Shown here: positions 7,389 through 14,798 of the stretch, piece after piece | Layout of the letters: each line of letters starts with the position of its first letter | How positions within the stretch are numbered: the first letter of the stretch is position 1 | NCBI GenBank assembly: GCA_021776315.1 | Contig: JAJFGD010000036.1 | Coordinates: 1-35,308 of the forward strand | DNA length: 35,308 nucleotides | Reading direction: 5' to 3' | Source: Hyphococcus sp. | GTDB lineage: Bacteria > Pseudomonadota > Alphaproteobacteria > Caulobacterales > Parvularculaceae | Made by a program: the position numbers and the translations under genes | Notes under the pieces: generated by a model | The model's input: only the letters and a program-made list of their open reading frames with translations | What the model was told of the DNA's origin: nothing | Database searches by the model: none

Positions 7389-8129
7389 ATGGACCTTAAA
7401 GAGCAAAAAGCGATAAATGGCGATCCAGCCGACCATTGGTACTACATTTCCAAAGGGCGTGCGATCAAGTCTCTTTTGGGCCGCAGACCCATTAAAAAGC
7501 TTCTGGATGTCGGTGCTGGGTCTGGTGTTTTCTCGAAAATGCTGACCGCGGAAGGACGCGCCGACCACGCGACATGCGTAGATCCCGGATATGAAGCGGA
7601 CTTCGTAGGAGGACGCCGCACGGATAGAATTGATTTTGTGCGTAATGTCGAGACCGTTGAAGCCGACACTGTATTGATGATCGACGTCATTGAGCATGTT
7701 GATGATGATGTGGCGTTGATACGAGATTATGCGGATCGTGCTCCAACGGGAACCCGATTTTTGATTTCGGTTCCGGCATTTCAGTTTTTGTGGTCTTCCC
7801 ATGACGAATTCCTTGATCACCGTCGCCGATACAATTTGAACAATCTGCGCCGGTCGGTTGAGAGCGCTGGCCTTGAGCCCGTGCAAATGCGATATTTTTT
7901 TGGGTTATTATTCCCAGCAGCAGCGGCGATGCGCCTTGTGGATAAAAAACAAGATCCGGAAGACGCAGCAAGCCAGCTCAAACCGGCCCCTAGCTGGCTT
8001 AACGCGTCACTTGTCGCCGTTCATGATTTAGAGAGAATGGCTCTGTTTCCGTTTAATCGCCTTGCTGGTGTGACGGCATTCTGTCTGGCGGAAAAACCAG
8101 TGCTGGCGGAAACCAAGGTCGCAGCGTAA
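7389..8129 (+). CDS. Class I SAM-dependent methyltransferase
   Basis: This 246-residue cytosolic methyltransferase has motif I LLDVGAGSGVFSKML (about residues 37-51), an acidic CVDPGY after strand 2, and the motif DTVLMIDVIEHVDDD typical of the Methyltransf_23/UbiG-like class. The later WSSHDEFLDHRRRYN segment and a hydrophobic LLFPAAAAM stretch resemble methyltransferases that act on lipid-linked or polyprenyl-type substrates. The substrate is unknown. I chose the ATG at 7389 because relatives, as I recall them, begin M-D-L-K-E and soon have HWYY-x-SK. A GTG at 7359 and an ATG at 7362 are in frame, and ribosome-site evidence is weak for all. The gene is divergent from rluB and followed by tadA after 11 bases, so the two are probably co-transcribed. 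Confidence 0.85.
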   Translation: MDLKEQKAINGDPADHWYYISKGRAIKSLLGRRPIKKLLDVGAGSGVFSKMLTAEGRADHATCVDPGYEADFVGGRRTDRIDFVRNVETVEADTVLMIDVIEHVDDDVALIRDYADRAPTGTRFLISVPAFQFLWSSHDEFLDHRRRYNLNNLRRSVESAGLEPVQMRYFFGLLFPAAAAMRLVDKKQDPEDAASQLKPAPSWLNASLVAVHDLERMALFPFNRLAGVTAFCLAEKPVLAETKVAA

Positions 8130-8140
8130 AACGCCTATCT

Positions 8141-8593
8141 ATGATTGATGATGATGCCATGATGCAATGCGCTCTTGAACAGGCGCGCGCTGCCGCGAAT
8201 GCCGGTGAGGCACCAATCGGCGCTGTGCTTGTTGGTGATGATGGTAAAATCATTGCCGCGGCCGGAAATGCACCAATCGCAACTCATGATCCGTCGGGGC
8301 ATGCAGAAATAAGGGTTTTACGGGAAGCGGCCCAAAGGCTTGGAAACTATCGGCTACCGAAAACAACTCTTTTTGTGACCTTAGAGCCATGTGCTATGTG
8401 TGCTGGGGCAATCTCTCATGCCCGAGTGGCGCGTCTGGTTATTGCAGCATCAGACCCGAAAGGTGGCGCTGTGTGGCATGGCCCGAAATTCTTCGAACAA
8501 TCGACCTGCCATTGGCGTCCAGATATCGTCGCGGGTCCTTTTCCCAAAGAAGCTGGGCAGCTGCTGAAGGATTTCTTTCGCGCGCGTCGCTAA
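8141..8593 (+). CDS. tadA: tRNA adenosine(34) deaminase TadA
   Basis: This 150-residue zinc deaminase converts A34 to inosine in tRNA-Arg(ACG), which is needed to read CGN codons. The zinc and catalytic residues are present: HAE (His54, Glu56) and PCAMC (Cys84, Cys87). The tail DPKGGAVWHGPKFF with the later TCHWRP segment is typical of bacterial TadA rather than guanine or cytosine deaminases. The ATG at 8141 lies 11 bases after the methyltransferase stop. The next gene begins 70 bases downstream with its own strong ribosome site. Confidence 0.92.
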   Translation: MIDDDAMMQCALEQARAAANAGEAPIGAVLVGDDGKIIAAAGNAPIATHDPSGHAEIRVLREAAQRLGNYRLPKTTLFVTLEPCAMCAGAISHARVARLVIAASDPKGGAVWHGPKFFEQSTCHWRPDIVAGPFPKEAGQLLKDFFRARR

Positions 8594-8663
8594 ACGCTGC
8601 ACTCAACTCTTTCCCCCGGTTTTATCGTGGTTATGATGGCTCTCAGAAAAGGAGAGCCCCCTC

Positions 8664-9887
8664 ATGGAATTTGCCTATTCCGACCGCTGCAATGATTATC
8701 TAAAACGCGTCAGCTCATTCATGGACAGATATGTTTATGAAGGTAATGAGATTTACGAAAATCAGCACAATGAATTTGGGCCAGGTGAGGGGCGTTGGAA
8801 AGTTCCGCCCATCATTGAAGAACTAAAAGACAAAGCAAAGTCTGAGGGGTTGTGGAATATGTTCCACCCGGACCCAAAATTTGGGCCTGGTCTTTCCAAT
8901 GCGGATTATGCACCCATCGCAGAGTTAACCGGGCGCTGCCTCATTGCCCCTGAGGTGTTTAATTGTGCCGCACCAGATACAGGCAATATGGAAGTATTGT
9001 CACGTTATGGCTCACCCGAACAACAAGAGCAGTGGTTACATCCGCTGCTTGAAGGAAAAATTCGCTCCGCGTTCTTAATGACAGAGCCGCAAGTCGCATC
9101 CTCTGATGCAACCAATATCGAAACAGAAATAACACGTGACGGTGATGACTATGTCATCAATGGGCGCAAATGGTGGTCGTCTGGTGCGGGCGATCCGCGC
9201 TGTAAAATATTTATTGTGATGGGCAAGACAGATAAAACTGCTCAGCGCCATGTGCAGCAAACTCAGATTTTGGTGCCGGCTGATGCGCCGGGCGTGAATA
9301 TTATTCGCCATCTTCCAGTGTTTGGCTATGACGATGCGCCGCATGGGCATATGGAAGTTGAACTCAAAGATGTGCGGGTGCCCAAAGAGAATATCATTTT
9401 GGGCGAAGGCCGTGGATTTGAAATTGCACAAGGACGGCTTGGGCCAGGGCGCATTCATCACTGCATGCGCACGATTGGGGCAGCGGAAGTGGCCCTCGAA
9501 AAAATGGTCAAGCGCATTTTGACCCGCGAAGCCTTTGGCAAGCCAATTTTCAAACATTCGATTTGGGAACAACGTGTTGCCGAGGCGCGTATCGACATTG
9601 AAATGACGCGCCTCCTGACACTAAAGGCCGCTTGGATGATGGACACTGTCGGCAATAAGGTTGCTCAAGGGGAAATCGCCATGATCAAAGTTGCAGCACC
9701 ACGTGTCGCCCTGAAAGTCATTGATGATGCGATCCAGGCCCATGGTGGTGCTGGTGTGACAACTGACTTTGGTCTTGCCCGCATGTATTCGATGTTGCGC
9801 ACGTTGCGACTTGCTGACGGTCCTGATGAAGTCCATTGCCGATCCATCGCACGCATGGAATTTAAAAAACATTCGAATGCGGTTTAA
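8664..9887 (+). CDS. Acyl-CoA dehydrogenase (ACAD10/11-like)
   Basis: This 407-residue flavoprotein catalyses alpha,beta-dehydrogenation of an acyl-CoA, passing electrons to ETF. It has the N-terminal helical domain (about 1-125), the beta domain with [13 protein letters not shown] (FAD-binding TEP-x-x-x-S-x) and [11 protein letters not shown], and a C-terminal helical domain. The latter contains [30 protein letters not shown] and [17 protein letters not shown]. These features match the ACAD10/11-like branch. Chain-length preference cannot be read. The ATG at 8664 is preceded by AAAAGGAGAGCC, one of the best ribosome sites in the window. The DUF922 gene starts 7 bases after its stop. Confidence 0.94.
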   Translation: MEFAYSDRCNDYLKRVSSFMDRYVYEGNEIYENQHNEFGPGEGRWKVPPIIEELKDKAKSEGLWNMFHPDPKFGPGLSNADYAPIAELTGRCLIAPEVFNCAAPDTGNMEVLSRYGSPEQQEQWLHPLLEGKIRSAFLMTEPQVASSDATNIETEITRDGDDYVINGRKWWSSGAGDPRCKIFIVMGKTDKTAQRHVQQTQILVPADAPGVNIIRHLPVFGYDDAPHGHMEVELKDVRVPKENIILGEGRGFEIAQGRLGPGRIHHCMRTIGAAEVALEKMVKRILTREAFGKPIFKHSIWEQRVAEARIDIEMTRLLTLKAAWMMDTVGNKVAQGEIAMIKVAAPRVALKVIDDAIQAHGGAGVTTDFGLARMYSMLRTLRLADGPDEVHCRSIARMEFKKHSNAV

Positions 9888-9894
9888 GGATTGG

Positions 9895-10545
9895 ATGAAC
9901 GCTAAACGACATAATTTTTTGCAAATTAAAAGCGGTGCCAAATTTCCAAATAGCGCATTTCTTTTAGGCGCTGTTTTCTTGCTCACCTCTACAGAGGTTT
10001 CTGCACAACATGTGAGCATCAATGAACAATTGGAATTCTATGGCATTCAGGGGCGGACCCCTAAGCGTTTACTTCGTGAAATGCAGAAAAAGGCACCCCC
10101 TCCCGCCTTTGGCGGGGCCGACCGTTTTGCTAGAGCGCAATCACTTTTCTCTTGGGATCTTAGTTTTGAATTTGCAGGTGATCTTTGCAAAACGGAAGGG
10201 TCCGACGTAACGGTCGATATGCTTTATATCCTTCCAAAGTGGACGAATAAGGAACGTGGCAGCCCCGAGCTTGTGCTGTATTGGGAGGAATTTGAGAAAA
10301 ACGTTTTCGCACATGAGCAAGGGCATGGAGATGTCGCGTTGGAAGTTGCAGCAGATATGGCAAGAGCGATCTTAAACACGGCTCCCAATGAGGATTGTAA
10401 GGTCGTAATGGATGCAGCGAGGCTCGCTACGCATGAAGTGCTGAGGACCGCTAAGGATAGACAAAAAGCCTACGACAAACAGACTCAGCATGGAAAAACA
10501 CAAGGTGCTTATTTCGACGTAGTCGCTGCCAAGGGGCAACGGTAG
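9895..10545 (+). CDS. DUF922-family secreted putative zinc protease
   Basis: This 216-residue protein has an N-terminal signal or anchor segment (about 18-37, ending VSAQ), so the product is probably periplasmic. The core resembles DUF922. It has a W-x-L-x-F-E-F strand, two cysteines that could form a disulphide (Cys98 and Cys193, approximate), and the HExxH motif HEQGH at 140-144, suggesting a metalloprotease-like site. The ATG at 9895 follows AAGGA and lies 7 bases behind the acyl-CoA dehydrogenase stop. An in-frame reading further upstream would lie inside that gene. It is probably translated from the same message, though no functional link to beta-oxidation is evident. Confidence 0.8.
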   Translation: MNAKRHNFLQIKSGAKFPNSAFLLGAVFLLTSTEVSAQHVSINEQLEFYGIQGRTPKRLLREMQKKAPPPAFGGADRFARAQSLFSWDLSFEFAGDLCKTEGSDVTVDMLYILPKWTNKERGSPELVLYWEEFEKNVFAHEQGHGDVALEVAADMARAILNTAPNEDCKVVMDAARLATHEVLRTAKDRQKAYDKQTQHGKTQGAYFDVVAAKGQR

Positions 10546-10589
10546 TTTATTTTCTATTTTTCGGATATATGAAGGTGTTTTAAAAACTT

Positions 10590-11003
10590 ATGACCATTCT
10601 CACGCCAGTTCTCGCGCTGATCATTTGGACGTTGATTGTCTGGGTGTGGCTTTACACAACGCGTATTCCGGCGATGAAAAAAGCCCGGATTCATCCGCAA
10701 AAAGCCATTCATCCTGGTGCATTGTCAGAGCTTCCCTCTGAGGCGCGGGTTGTTGCGGACAATTACAATCACCTGCATGAGCAGCCGACGATTTTTTATG
10801 CGTTGGCTTTTTATGCTCATTTGGTTGGTGTTGCCGATCCGATCAATATTTGGCTGGCTTGGGGCTATGTTGGGTTGCGCATTGCGCATTCTATCGCACA
10901 AATCGTACTCCGGCGCGTCATGGTCCGGTTCAGCTTGTTTGCGGTGTCATCGCTATTGTTAATTGTGATTGCATTGCGCAATCTTTGGGCACTGGTATTT
11001 TAA
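10590..11003 (+). CDS. MAPEG family membrane protein
   Basis: The 137-residue protein has four hydrophobic helices (about 3-25, 65-82, 86-105, 115-135). The pattern R-x-P-x-x-K/R in loop 1 and A-D-N-Y-N-H-L-x-E-Q-P-T-x-F-Y fits the MAPEG superfamily, followed by GLRIAHS. MAPEG proteins are membrane glutathione transferases or leukotriene-synthase-like enzymes. The bacterial members are mostly uncharacterised, and some lack activity. The ATG at 10590 follows a 44-base gap after the DUF922 gene. Its stop codon overlaps the stop of the convergent GAF-PAS gene by four bases. Confidence 0.88.
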   Translation: MTILTPVLALIIWTLIVWVWLYTTRIPAMKKARIHPQKAIHPGALSELPSEARVVADNYNHLHEQPTIFYALAFYAHLVGVADPINIWLAWGYVGLRIAHSIAQIVLRRVMVRFSLFAVSSLLLIVIALRNLWALVF

Positions 11004-11938
11004 CTGCGGGCCGTTTTTTCCAAGCCTATGACGGTATCATGGATATCGCAAAACCCGCCGATCATCCGTTCGGGCTTACCATTTTCATCGCGCGTCACCC
11101 GTCCTCGTGATAAGTACCAACGATAAACACCCGTGTGATCGCGCAGGCGTAAACGCAGATCATAGGGGGTGCTTTCATTGATATGACGTTTTAGGGCTTC
11201 GATGTGTTTTGGACGATCGTCGGGATGCATCGCATTTTCGATATGGGTTAGATCATACGCCCCTGTCGTTTTTTCACCTGCACCCCCGAGAATTTGTTGG
11301 AACTCTTTCGACACGGTGACACCACCGGTGCGAAGGTCCCAGTCCCATACGCCGCTAAAGATATTAGAGATCGCCCATGCATAGCGTTCTAGGGTTTCCG
11401 TTGTCTCAATAACGCTACCCACGCGTTTGCGAAAATGATCCAGCAACCCTGTAACGAATTTTTCGTCGAGCAATGGATTGCACCACATGGCGACAATGAC
11501 GCCTATTGTTGCACCATTTGATCCATGCATAGATGTGCCGGCATAGCTGCAGATGTTGAGGTCAACTAAATCTTGATCCCGTGGATATTGCTCGGCAACG
11601 TTGTTTTTATGGATACAAACACCATCCTTTATGGTGTTCTCACACGGCGAGCCATCTAGATTGTAAACAAAATTTTCGGCTATATTTTCGCCTGAAACAA
11701 AACGCAGTGTACGCATGATGTTCGAAAATGGATTCAACCGCCCAAGAGCAATATAGTCCGCACCAAGCTCTTCGCCGATGCTCAACACATATTCATCGAG
11801 AAACTGGGGGGCAGTTACATTATTGAGGCGTTTTGAAATGCGCGATATCGCAGCATCTAGTGGGCTGGGTGAAGCACTTAGAACCGCCGCGGTCGCGGTG
11901 GTTTTTTCTGGTGAATCTACCGACTGGCTAACGCTCAT
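11000..11938 (-). CDS. GAF-PAS sensor protein without output domain
   Basis: This 312-residue soluble protein has a GAF-like domain (about 30-185; Y-N-L-D-GSPCE and C-x-YAGT-x-M are typical). A PAS domain of the PAS_3 fold follows (about 190-305), with GVWDWDL, MHPDDRP and YDLRLRLRDHTGVYRWYLSRG. The PAC-like segment ends in GGFCDIHD, and about a dozen residues later the protein stops. No histidine kinase, GGDEF, EAL or DNA-binding domain follows. It either works as a partner subunit or has lost its effector. Cys residues in the GAF part could matter for ligand binding, but this is not shown. The ATG at 11938 has TAGGAGTTCAGGGG upstream. A CtrA-like box lies 65 bases upstream. Confidence 0.82.
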   Translation of the reverse strand: MSVSQSVDSPEKTTATAAVLSASPSPLDAAISRISKRLNNVTAPQFLDEYVLSIGEELGADYIALGRLNPFSNIMRTLRFVSGENIAENFVYNLDGSPCENTIKDGVCIHKNNVAEQYPRDQDLVDLNICSYAGTSMHGSNGATIGVIVAMWCNPLLDEKFVTGLLDHFRKRVGSVIETTETLERYAWAISNIFSGVWDWDLRTGGVTVSKEFQQILGGAGEKTTGAYDLTHIENAMHPDDRPKHIEALKRHINESTPYDLRLRLRDHTGVYRWYLSRGRVTRDENGKPERMIGGFCDIHDTVIGLEKTARS

Positions 11939-12002
11939 CCCCTGAACTCCTATTGCGTTATCGCGGGTTATTTTCCCGGTCTGGCACCCTATATATGTAG
12001 TA

Positions 12003-12017
12003 TTAAGACTGTTTTAA
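12003..12017. promoter_or_regulatory. CtrA-like box TTAA-N7-TTAA
   Basis: TTAAGACTGTTTTAA lies in the 178-base divergent interval, 65 bases from the GAF-PAS start and about 100 bases from the next rightward gene. It fits the CtrA spacing exactly. Binding is untested. Confidence 0.5.
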
Positions 12018-12116
12018 TGATCTCTGAAATTGAGGTCGCAAATATCTGAAACGCTGGTATCTAGGGATTATGAAGCAGTCATTGGTGTCGACGATTTTTG
12101 AAAAAGGTGTCTGAAT

Positions 12117-12425
12117 ATGGAAAACTTCGAACCCTATCAAATTATCCTTCTCATGATAGCGGTCGCTTATGTAGCGTATCTTTTTGGTCGTGCGAGCGCA
12201 GGCGACGGCGAAGGCCGAGAAGAACGTCGCTTACGGGAGGCCCATGATGCAGAGCGCATTTTTTCTGCACTCGACGCGTCGAAACAGTCAGAGGTCGATC
12301 GTCTATTGGTTGATGGCAAAATTATTGCCGCCGTCAAACAGATCCGGGCCGCAAGTGGACTCGGATTAAAAGACGCGAAAATCACAGCGGACTGGCGGCG
12401 CGCCATGCTTTCAGTTTCGCGCTGA
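12117..12425 (+). CDS. Membrane-anchored protein with ribosomal L7/L12-like C-terminal domain
   Basis: This 102-residue protein has one N-terminal membrane helix (about 7-24) ending in FGR. A charged, probably helical linker follows (30-50). A C-terminal segment (about 58-92) has VDRLLVDGKIIAAVKQIR and then SGLGLKDAK. That second half is the signature of the L7/L12 C-terminal domain, which in the ribosome recruits GTPase factors. Similar short proteins with a membrane helix are found in alphaproteobacteria and actinobacteria with no assigned role. It is not ribosomal L7/L12 itself, since the N-terminal dimerisation domain and rpoB neighbourhood are absent. The ATG at 12117 was used. The DUF2461 gene follows after 15 bases and is probably co-transcribed. 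Confidence 0.8.
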   Translation: MENFEPYQIILLMIAVAYVAYLFGRASAGDGEGREERRLREAHDAERIFSALDASKQSEVDRLLVDGKIIAAVKQIRAASGLGLKDAKITADWRRAMLSVSR

Positions 12426-12440
12426 ACAGGGACCACTGCG

Positions 12441-13133
12441 ATGACACTATTTTCTGGCCTTCCGGCAGACTATTTTCGGTTTTTCAAAGAGATCAAAGAA
12501 AACAACAATCGTGAATGGTTCAATGACAACAAGCAGCGGTTTCGAGAAAGTGTTCAAGAACCCCTTGCATCGCTGGTTGAAGCCATGGCTCCGCGCTTGA
12601 AAAAAATATCAAAACATTTTGTAGCGGACCCGCGATTGAACGGTGGGTCTGTTTTTAGAATTTACAAGGATGTGCGGTTTTCTAAAGACAAAACGCCTTA
12701 TAAGACCCATGGCGCTGTGCAATTTCGCCATGCATTGGGAAAGGACGCGCATGCGCCGGGCTTTTATATCCATCTTGACCCGGCAGAAATTTTTTATGGC
12801 GGTGGTATTTGGGTGCCGCCATCGCCACAATTGCTGATGATCCGTGAAGCGATTCATAACAAGCCTGCAGTTTGGAAAAAGGCAACAACAAGTGCTGCTT
12901 TTAAAAATCGATTTGGTGCATTGCGGGGTGACGGGCTGGTTCGCCCGCCCCGTGGCTTCGATGCGCAACACCCTTGCATTGACGACATAAAACGCAAGAG
13001 TTTCTTTGCCATGGCACAAGGCAAGCCAGCTCAAACAAAGCAGCCAACATTTTGCAGCGACATTGAGAGTGCCATGAAAGACGCAAAACCGCTGATGAAA
13101 TTTTTATGTGATGCGGTAGGGGCACCGATTTGA
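12441..13133 (+). CDS. DUF2461 (TIGR02453) family protein
   Basis: This 230-residue soluble protein of the DUF2461/TIGR02453 family has no established function. Diagnostic stretches are FFKEIKENNNREWFNDNK near the N-terminus, VFRIYKDVRFSKDKTPYKTH in the middle, and GFYIHLDP with the following GGGIWVP. The length is typical. The ATG at 12441 lies 15 bases after the L7/L12-like gene. The downstream TetR gene begins about 50 bases later on the same strand, so the three could share a message. Confidence 0.9.
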   Translation: MTLFSGLPADYFRFFKEIKENNNREWFNDNKQRFRESVQEPLASLVEAMAPRLKKISKHFVADPRLNGGSVFRIYKDVRFSKDKTPYKTHGAVQFRHALGKDAHAPGFYIHLDPAEIFYGGGIWVPPSPQLLMIREAIHNKPAVWKKATTSAAFKNRFGALRGDGLVRPPRGFDAQHPCIDDIKRKSFFAMAQGKPAQTKQPTFCSDIESAMKDAKPLMKFLCDAVGAPI

Positions 13134-13184
13134 TATCGGGTCTTGGCTTTTCATTGCGCTGAATTCCCGTTAAGCCATGACCTA

Positions 13185-13868
13185 ATGTCAAGGACTGTTA
13201 AAAATACCAAACGAAGCGCCCGAGGAAAACCGGTGGCGACGACGCGGCGACGCGATCGTGCGGCGACCCAGAAAGCGTTGGTGCAAGCAGGCGAGGAGCT
13301 CTTTGCGCAATACGGATTTAATGGCGTGACGCTGGACATGGTGGCAACAGCTTCGGGCGCGAATAAAGCAATGGTATCGTATTATTTCGGGTCAAAAGAG
13401 GGGTTATACGACGCGGTTATTGAAGCCCTCGTCAGTGATGTCTTAGCCCATGTGAAGTCGATCCTTCGTACCAGCAACGATCCGGTAAAAAATTTTCGGC
13501 GTTATATTGCTGCCTTGGGGTATGCTTTCGCTGAGCGGCAATCTTTTTGTGCGATTTTGATGCGAGAATATATTGAAGGTTCGATGCAGGAACGCGAGAT
13601 TCCGTTTCGCCAGGTATTACAATTTTATCAGATGACTGAAAGTTTTTACGCGGCAGGTCGCAAGGCACGCCTATTTCGAAACTTCGATGTGCACCAACTC
13701 CACCTTTCAATAGTCGGCCCCCTTGTTCACTTTGTGCTGACACAACGGCTACGTGACCGAGCATTATCCAAGCATGCTCGCGGTTTATCTGACCCGTCCA
13801 TGGACGTTTTCACCAAACAGTTGGCGCGAATGATCTTGGACGGTGTGTGCGTGAAGGCGACGCGATAA
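13185..13868 (+). CDS. TetR/AcrR family transcriptional regulator
   Basis: The regulator has 227 residues. A basic N-terminal tail is followed by a TetR helix-turn-helix domain with AGEELFAQYGFNGVTLDMVA and ANKAMVSYYFGSKEGLYDAV (about residues 27-75). A helical ligand-binding domain follows; its C-terminal part (FCAILMREYIEGS, then PLVHFVL) resembles the TetR_C_7/CerR-like group. The ligand is unknown. The ATG at 13185 is preferred; a TTG at 13143 would add a stretch unlike the family. A palindrome and promoter lie 20-49 bases after its stop, in front of a secreted cupin gene. That cupin gene is the most likely target, either alone or with autoregulation. Confidence 0.9.
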   Translation: MSRTVKNTKRSARGKPVATTRRRDRAATQKALVQAGEELFAQYGFNGVTLDMVATASGANKAMVSYYFGSKEGLYDAVIEALVSDVLAHVKSILRTSNDPVKNFRRYIAALGYAFAERQSFCAILMREYIEGSMQEREIPFRQVLQFYQMTESFYAAGRKARLFRNFDVHQLHLSIVGPLVHFVLTQRLRDRALSKHARGLSDPSMDVFTKQLARMILDGVCVKATR

Positions 13869-13882
13869 GACGTTGAAGCGCG

Positions 13883-13917
13883 TTGACATTAATTAAACAA
13901 CTGGTTAGTTAATTGAT
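13883..13917 (+). promoter_or_regulatory. Candidate promoter overlapped by TetR-type palindromic operator
   Basis: A perfect TTGACA at 13883-13888 runs into an inverted repeat at 13888-13917. The left arm ATTAATTAAACAAC and right arm GTTAGTTAATTGAT match at 11 of 14 positions, with a 2-base centre. A -10 would fall near TAGTTA (13906-13911), inside the right arm. This is the usual geometry for repression by a TetR dimer. The cupin ATG is 90 bases downstream. Confidence 0.6.
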
Positions 13918-14006
13918 GCCAAGCAGATGGGAGCCTATGCCTGTGCGAGTGGGCGCAACGATATCTGCCCGTCTGCGCAACCGTATTTGATTGAAGGAGT
14001 AAGCCG

Positions 14007-14798
14007 ATGACCTTGAAATCGTTTATAACCCTGGGGTTTAGTCTGATTGGTCTGGCGGGAATGATAACGCCATCCTATGCATCAGAACCAACGGTGTTGG
14101 ATGTATTGCAAGGTTATGGTGATGATTACGAAAGCGATGTCACTTTCGTAACTGAGGTGACATTTGGTATTGAAGTCGGTGATGATTTTTATACCGTCTT
14201 GGCAAAACCAAAGTCAGACTTATCGGGTGCGCAAGTCACGGTTACAAAGACTGATCCCACATCTCCGGTTTTTTATTATACGTTCAAAGATGGCGCTGCT
14301 TTAGCTAAACTTGGTGATGGTGGTTTCAACGCTTTAACGCTGATGGGCAAAGCATTCTCTTCTGACGTGACGCCGATGGATATCGACTTTCAAGACGGGT
14401 TTGAGCCACCGGACAATTTTGTATCGCAGCTATTACCACTTACTTTTCATTTTTGGACCAAGGGCAAACCGGAATTCGTCAAATTTGGAGTTGATAATAC
14501 TCGTATGGTTCATGGGACAAATACGGGTGTTTTATATTACCAACCGGGATTTCGTAGCGGTTGGTTTAATATTTTGCCCGGTCATCACGTGAATGAAGAC
14601 GAAAATAGCCGTACCAACCCGTTCCCATCGATGTTTATTCTCATCAGCGGTGAAGTCACGGCTTTGGTTGATGGTGAAGAGCTAATTTTCCGTGCAGGGA
14701 ATGCGATGTTGGCACCGGCGGGTGTCTCTCACGAATTTATCAATAATGGTGATGAACCCGCTTTTGGATTTTTGTTTATGTTCGGGGATGGCGCGTAA
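14007..14798 (+). CDS. Secreted protein with C-terminal cupin domain
   Basis: This 263-residue protein has a signal peptide (1-25, ending SYAS), pointing to the periplasm. Residues about 175-258 form a cupin. Cupin motif 2 is exact, G-NAMLA-P-A-G-VS-H-EFI-N. Motif 1 is less regular, with HH and acidic residues near PGHHVNEDEN that could still bind a metal. The N-terminal half (about 28-140) contains repeated strand patterns such as VGDDFYTVLAKP and VFYYTFKDG and an ALTLMGKA segment. These faintly recall a sterol-carrier-like fold, but I cannot assign it. The ATG has AAGGAG at 8 bases. TetR regulation is likely from the operator upstream. The 3' end overlaps the convergent MATE gene by 23 bases. 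Confidence 0.82.
   Translation: MTLKSFITLGFSLIGLAGMITPSYASEPTVLDVLQGYGDDYESDVTFVTEVTFGIEVGDDFYTVLAKPKSDLSGAQVTVTKTDPTSPVFYYTFKDGAALAKLGDGGFNALTLMGKAFSSDVTPMDIDFQDGFEPPDNFVSQLLPLTFHFWTKGKPEFVKFGVDNTRMVHGTNTGVLYYQPGFRSGWFNILPGHHVNEDENSRTNPFPSMFILISGEVTALVDGEELIFRAGNAMLAPAGVSHEFINNGDEPAFGFLFMFGDGA

Noticed and set aside
7365-7886. Long leftward open frame opposite the methyltransferase gene
   Set aside because: It is the antisense shadow of a clearly conserved methyltransferase and has no recognisable domain.
9075-9572. Leftward 165-codon frame inside the acyl-CoA dehydrogenase gene
   Set aside because: The sense strand encodes conserved ACAD motifs throughout; the antisense product has no family features.
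13889-13912. TTAA repeats in the tetR-cupin region as a CtrA box
   Set aside because: The spacings between TTAA units are 0 and 12 bases, not 7, so the site fits a TetR palindrome better.
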